A stretch of DNA of 64,000 nt from Desulfovibrio sp. GTDB lineage: Bacteria > Desulfobacterota > Desulfovibrionia > Desulfovibrionales > Desulfovibrionaceae. The stretch spans positions 16,017 to 80,016 of the forward strand of contig JACQYS010000005.1 of NCBI GenBank assembly GCA_016208105.1. The letters are read 5' to 3'. Below are positions 63,886 through 64,000 of the stretch, in pieces. Both the position numbers and the translations under genes were made by a program. The notes beneath the pieces were generated by a model, which did not search any database, was not told where the DNA came from, and worked only from the letters and a program-made list of their open reading frames with translations. Every line of letters starts with the position of its first letter. Positions within the stretch are counted from its first letter, which is position 1.

Positions 63886-64000
63886 AAACTGGAGAGTTTG
63901 ATCCTGGCTCAGATTGAACGCTGGCGACGTGCTTAACACATGCAAGTCGTGCGAGAAAGTAGACTTCGGTCTATGAGTAGAGCGGCGCACGGGTGAGTAA
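63886..64000 (+). rRNA. rrs: 16S ribosomal RNA, 5' end (continues past the window)
   Basis: From AAACTGGAGAGTTTGATCCT the sequence follows the universal 16S start (27F site), then ATTGAACGCTGGCGACGTGC and GCGGCGCACGGGTGAGTAA near the edge. The 5' end was set by aligning to E. coli position 1. The sequence TGGCGACGTGCTTAACACATG is of deltaproteobacterial type. Confidence 0.97.

Overview
The window looks like chromosome of a GC-rich sulfate-reducing deltaproteobacterium of the Desulfovibrio group. The main reasons are a lactate permease plus D-lactate dehydrogenase operon behind a sigma-54 two-component system, hydrogenase maturation genes hypCDE, an adenylate kinase with the Cys-X5-His-X15-Cys-X2-Cys metal site known from Desulfovibrio gigas, a bacteriohemerythrin inside a heme/siroheme operon, and a deltaproteobacterial-type 16S rRNA start at the right edge. 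No phage, transposase or CRISPR array was seen. Almost all of the window is ordinary core chromosome, so most of the novelty lies in non-coding elements and small proteins.

Layout. 1-5.5 kb: the first 37 codons of ddl (minus), an HD-domain protein, an AT-rich gap, a PAS-containing chemoreceptor and hypCDE. 5.6-11 kb: a YbjQ-like protein, a lone receiver, a receiver-PAS-GGDEF-EAL protein and a Cache-type chemoreceptor. 11-20.2 kb, all minus: a hybrid sensor kinase and NtrC-type regulator, a non-coding stretch with paired palindromes and a -24/-12 promoter, then glcD-type dehydrogenase, Fe-S subunit and lactate permease. 20.2-28.4 kb: lipase-like hydrolase, small membrane protein, tRNA-Val and two tRNA-Asp genes, gamma-glutamylcyclotransferase-like protein, isocitrate dehydrogenase, O-methyltransferase, Zn/Cd P-type ATPase, a small acidic protein and cheW. 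28.4-39.3 kb, plus: mfd, a PpiC-like lipoprotein, surA, a RodZ-like protein, recO, glyQ, glyS and rpsT. 39.5-45.6 kb, minus: uracil-DNA-glycosylase-like protein, adk, tilS, bacteriohemerythrin, an unknown 111-residue protein, hemA, hemX/ccsA-like and precorrin-2 dehydrogenase. 45.6-52.1 kb: two glycosyltransferases, an Ivy-like periplasmic protein (plus), then cheZ, PilZ, NIL-ferredoxin, cpoB, PLDc_N and lspA (minus). 52.3-63.3 kb: carB, purF, a small unknown, then phasin-like, ubiB, a second HD protein and ftsY (minus), then asnS (plus). 63.3-64 kb: a long rRNA leader with four tandem promoters and two boxA-like motifs, then the 16S 5' end.

How the parts fit. The sensor/regulator pair sits directly upstream of the lactate operon, and the intergenic DNA holds both halves of an enhancer-dependent promoter: two matching palindromes and a -24/-12 box about 160 bp apart. 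Two chemoreceptors, CheW, CheZ, a PilZ protein and a GGDEF-EAL protein point to a motile cell with c-di-GMP signalling. The sirC-hemX-hemA block feeds siroheme and heme synthesis, which a cytochrome- and sulfite-reductase-rich anaerobe needs.

The non-coding elements most worth following are: a three-copy intergenic repeat with a CCAAAGGG/CCCTTTGG hairpin, one copy of which carries three extra hairpins; the quadruple rRNA promoter array; a palindromic -35 region shared by a tRNA and an rRNA promoter; and a tRNA-Asp pair differing only by one compensated base pair.
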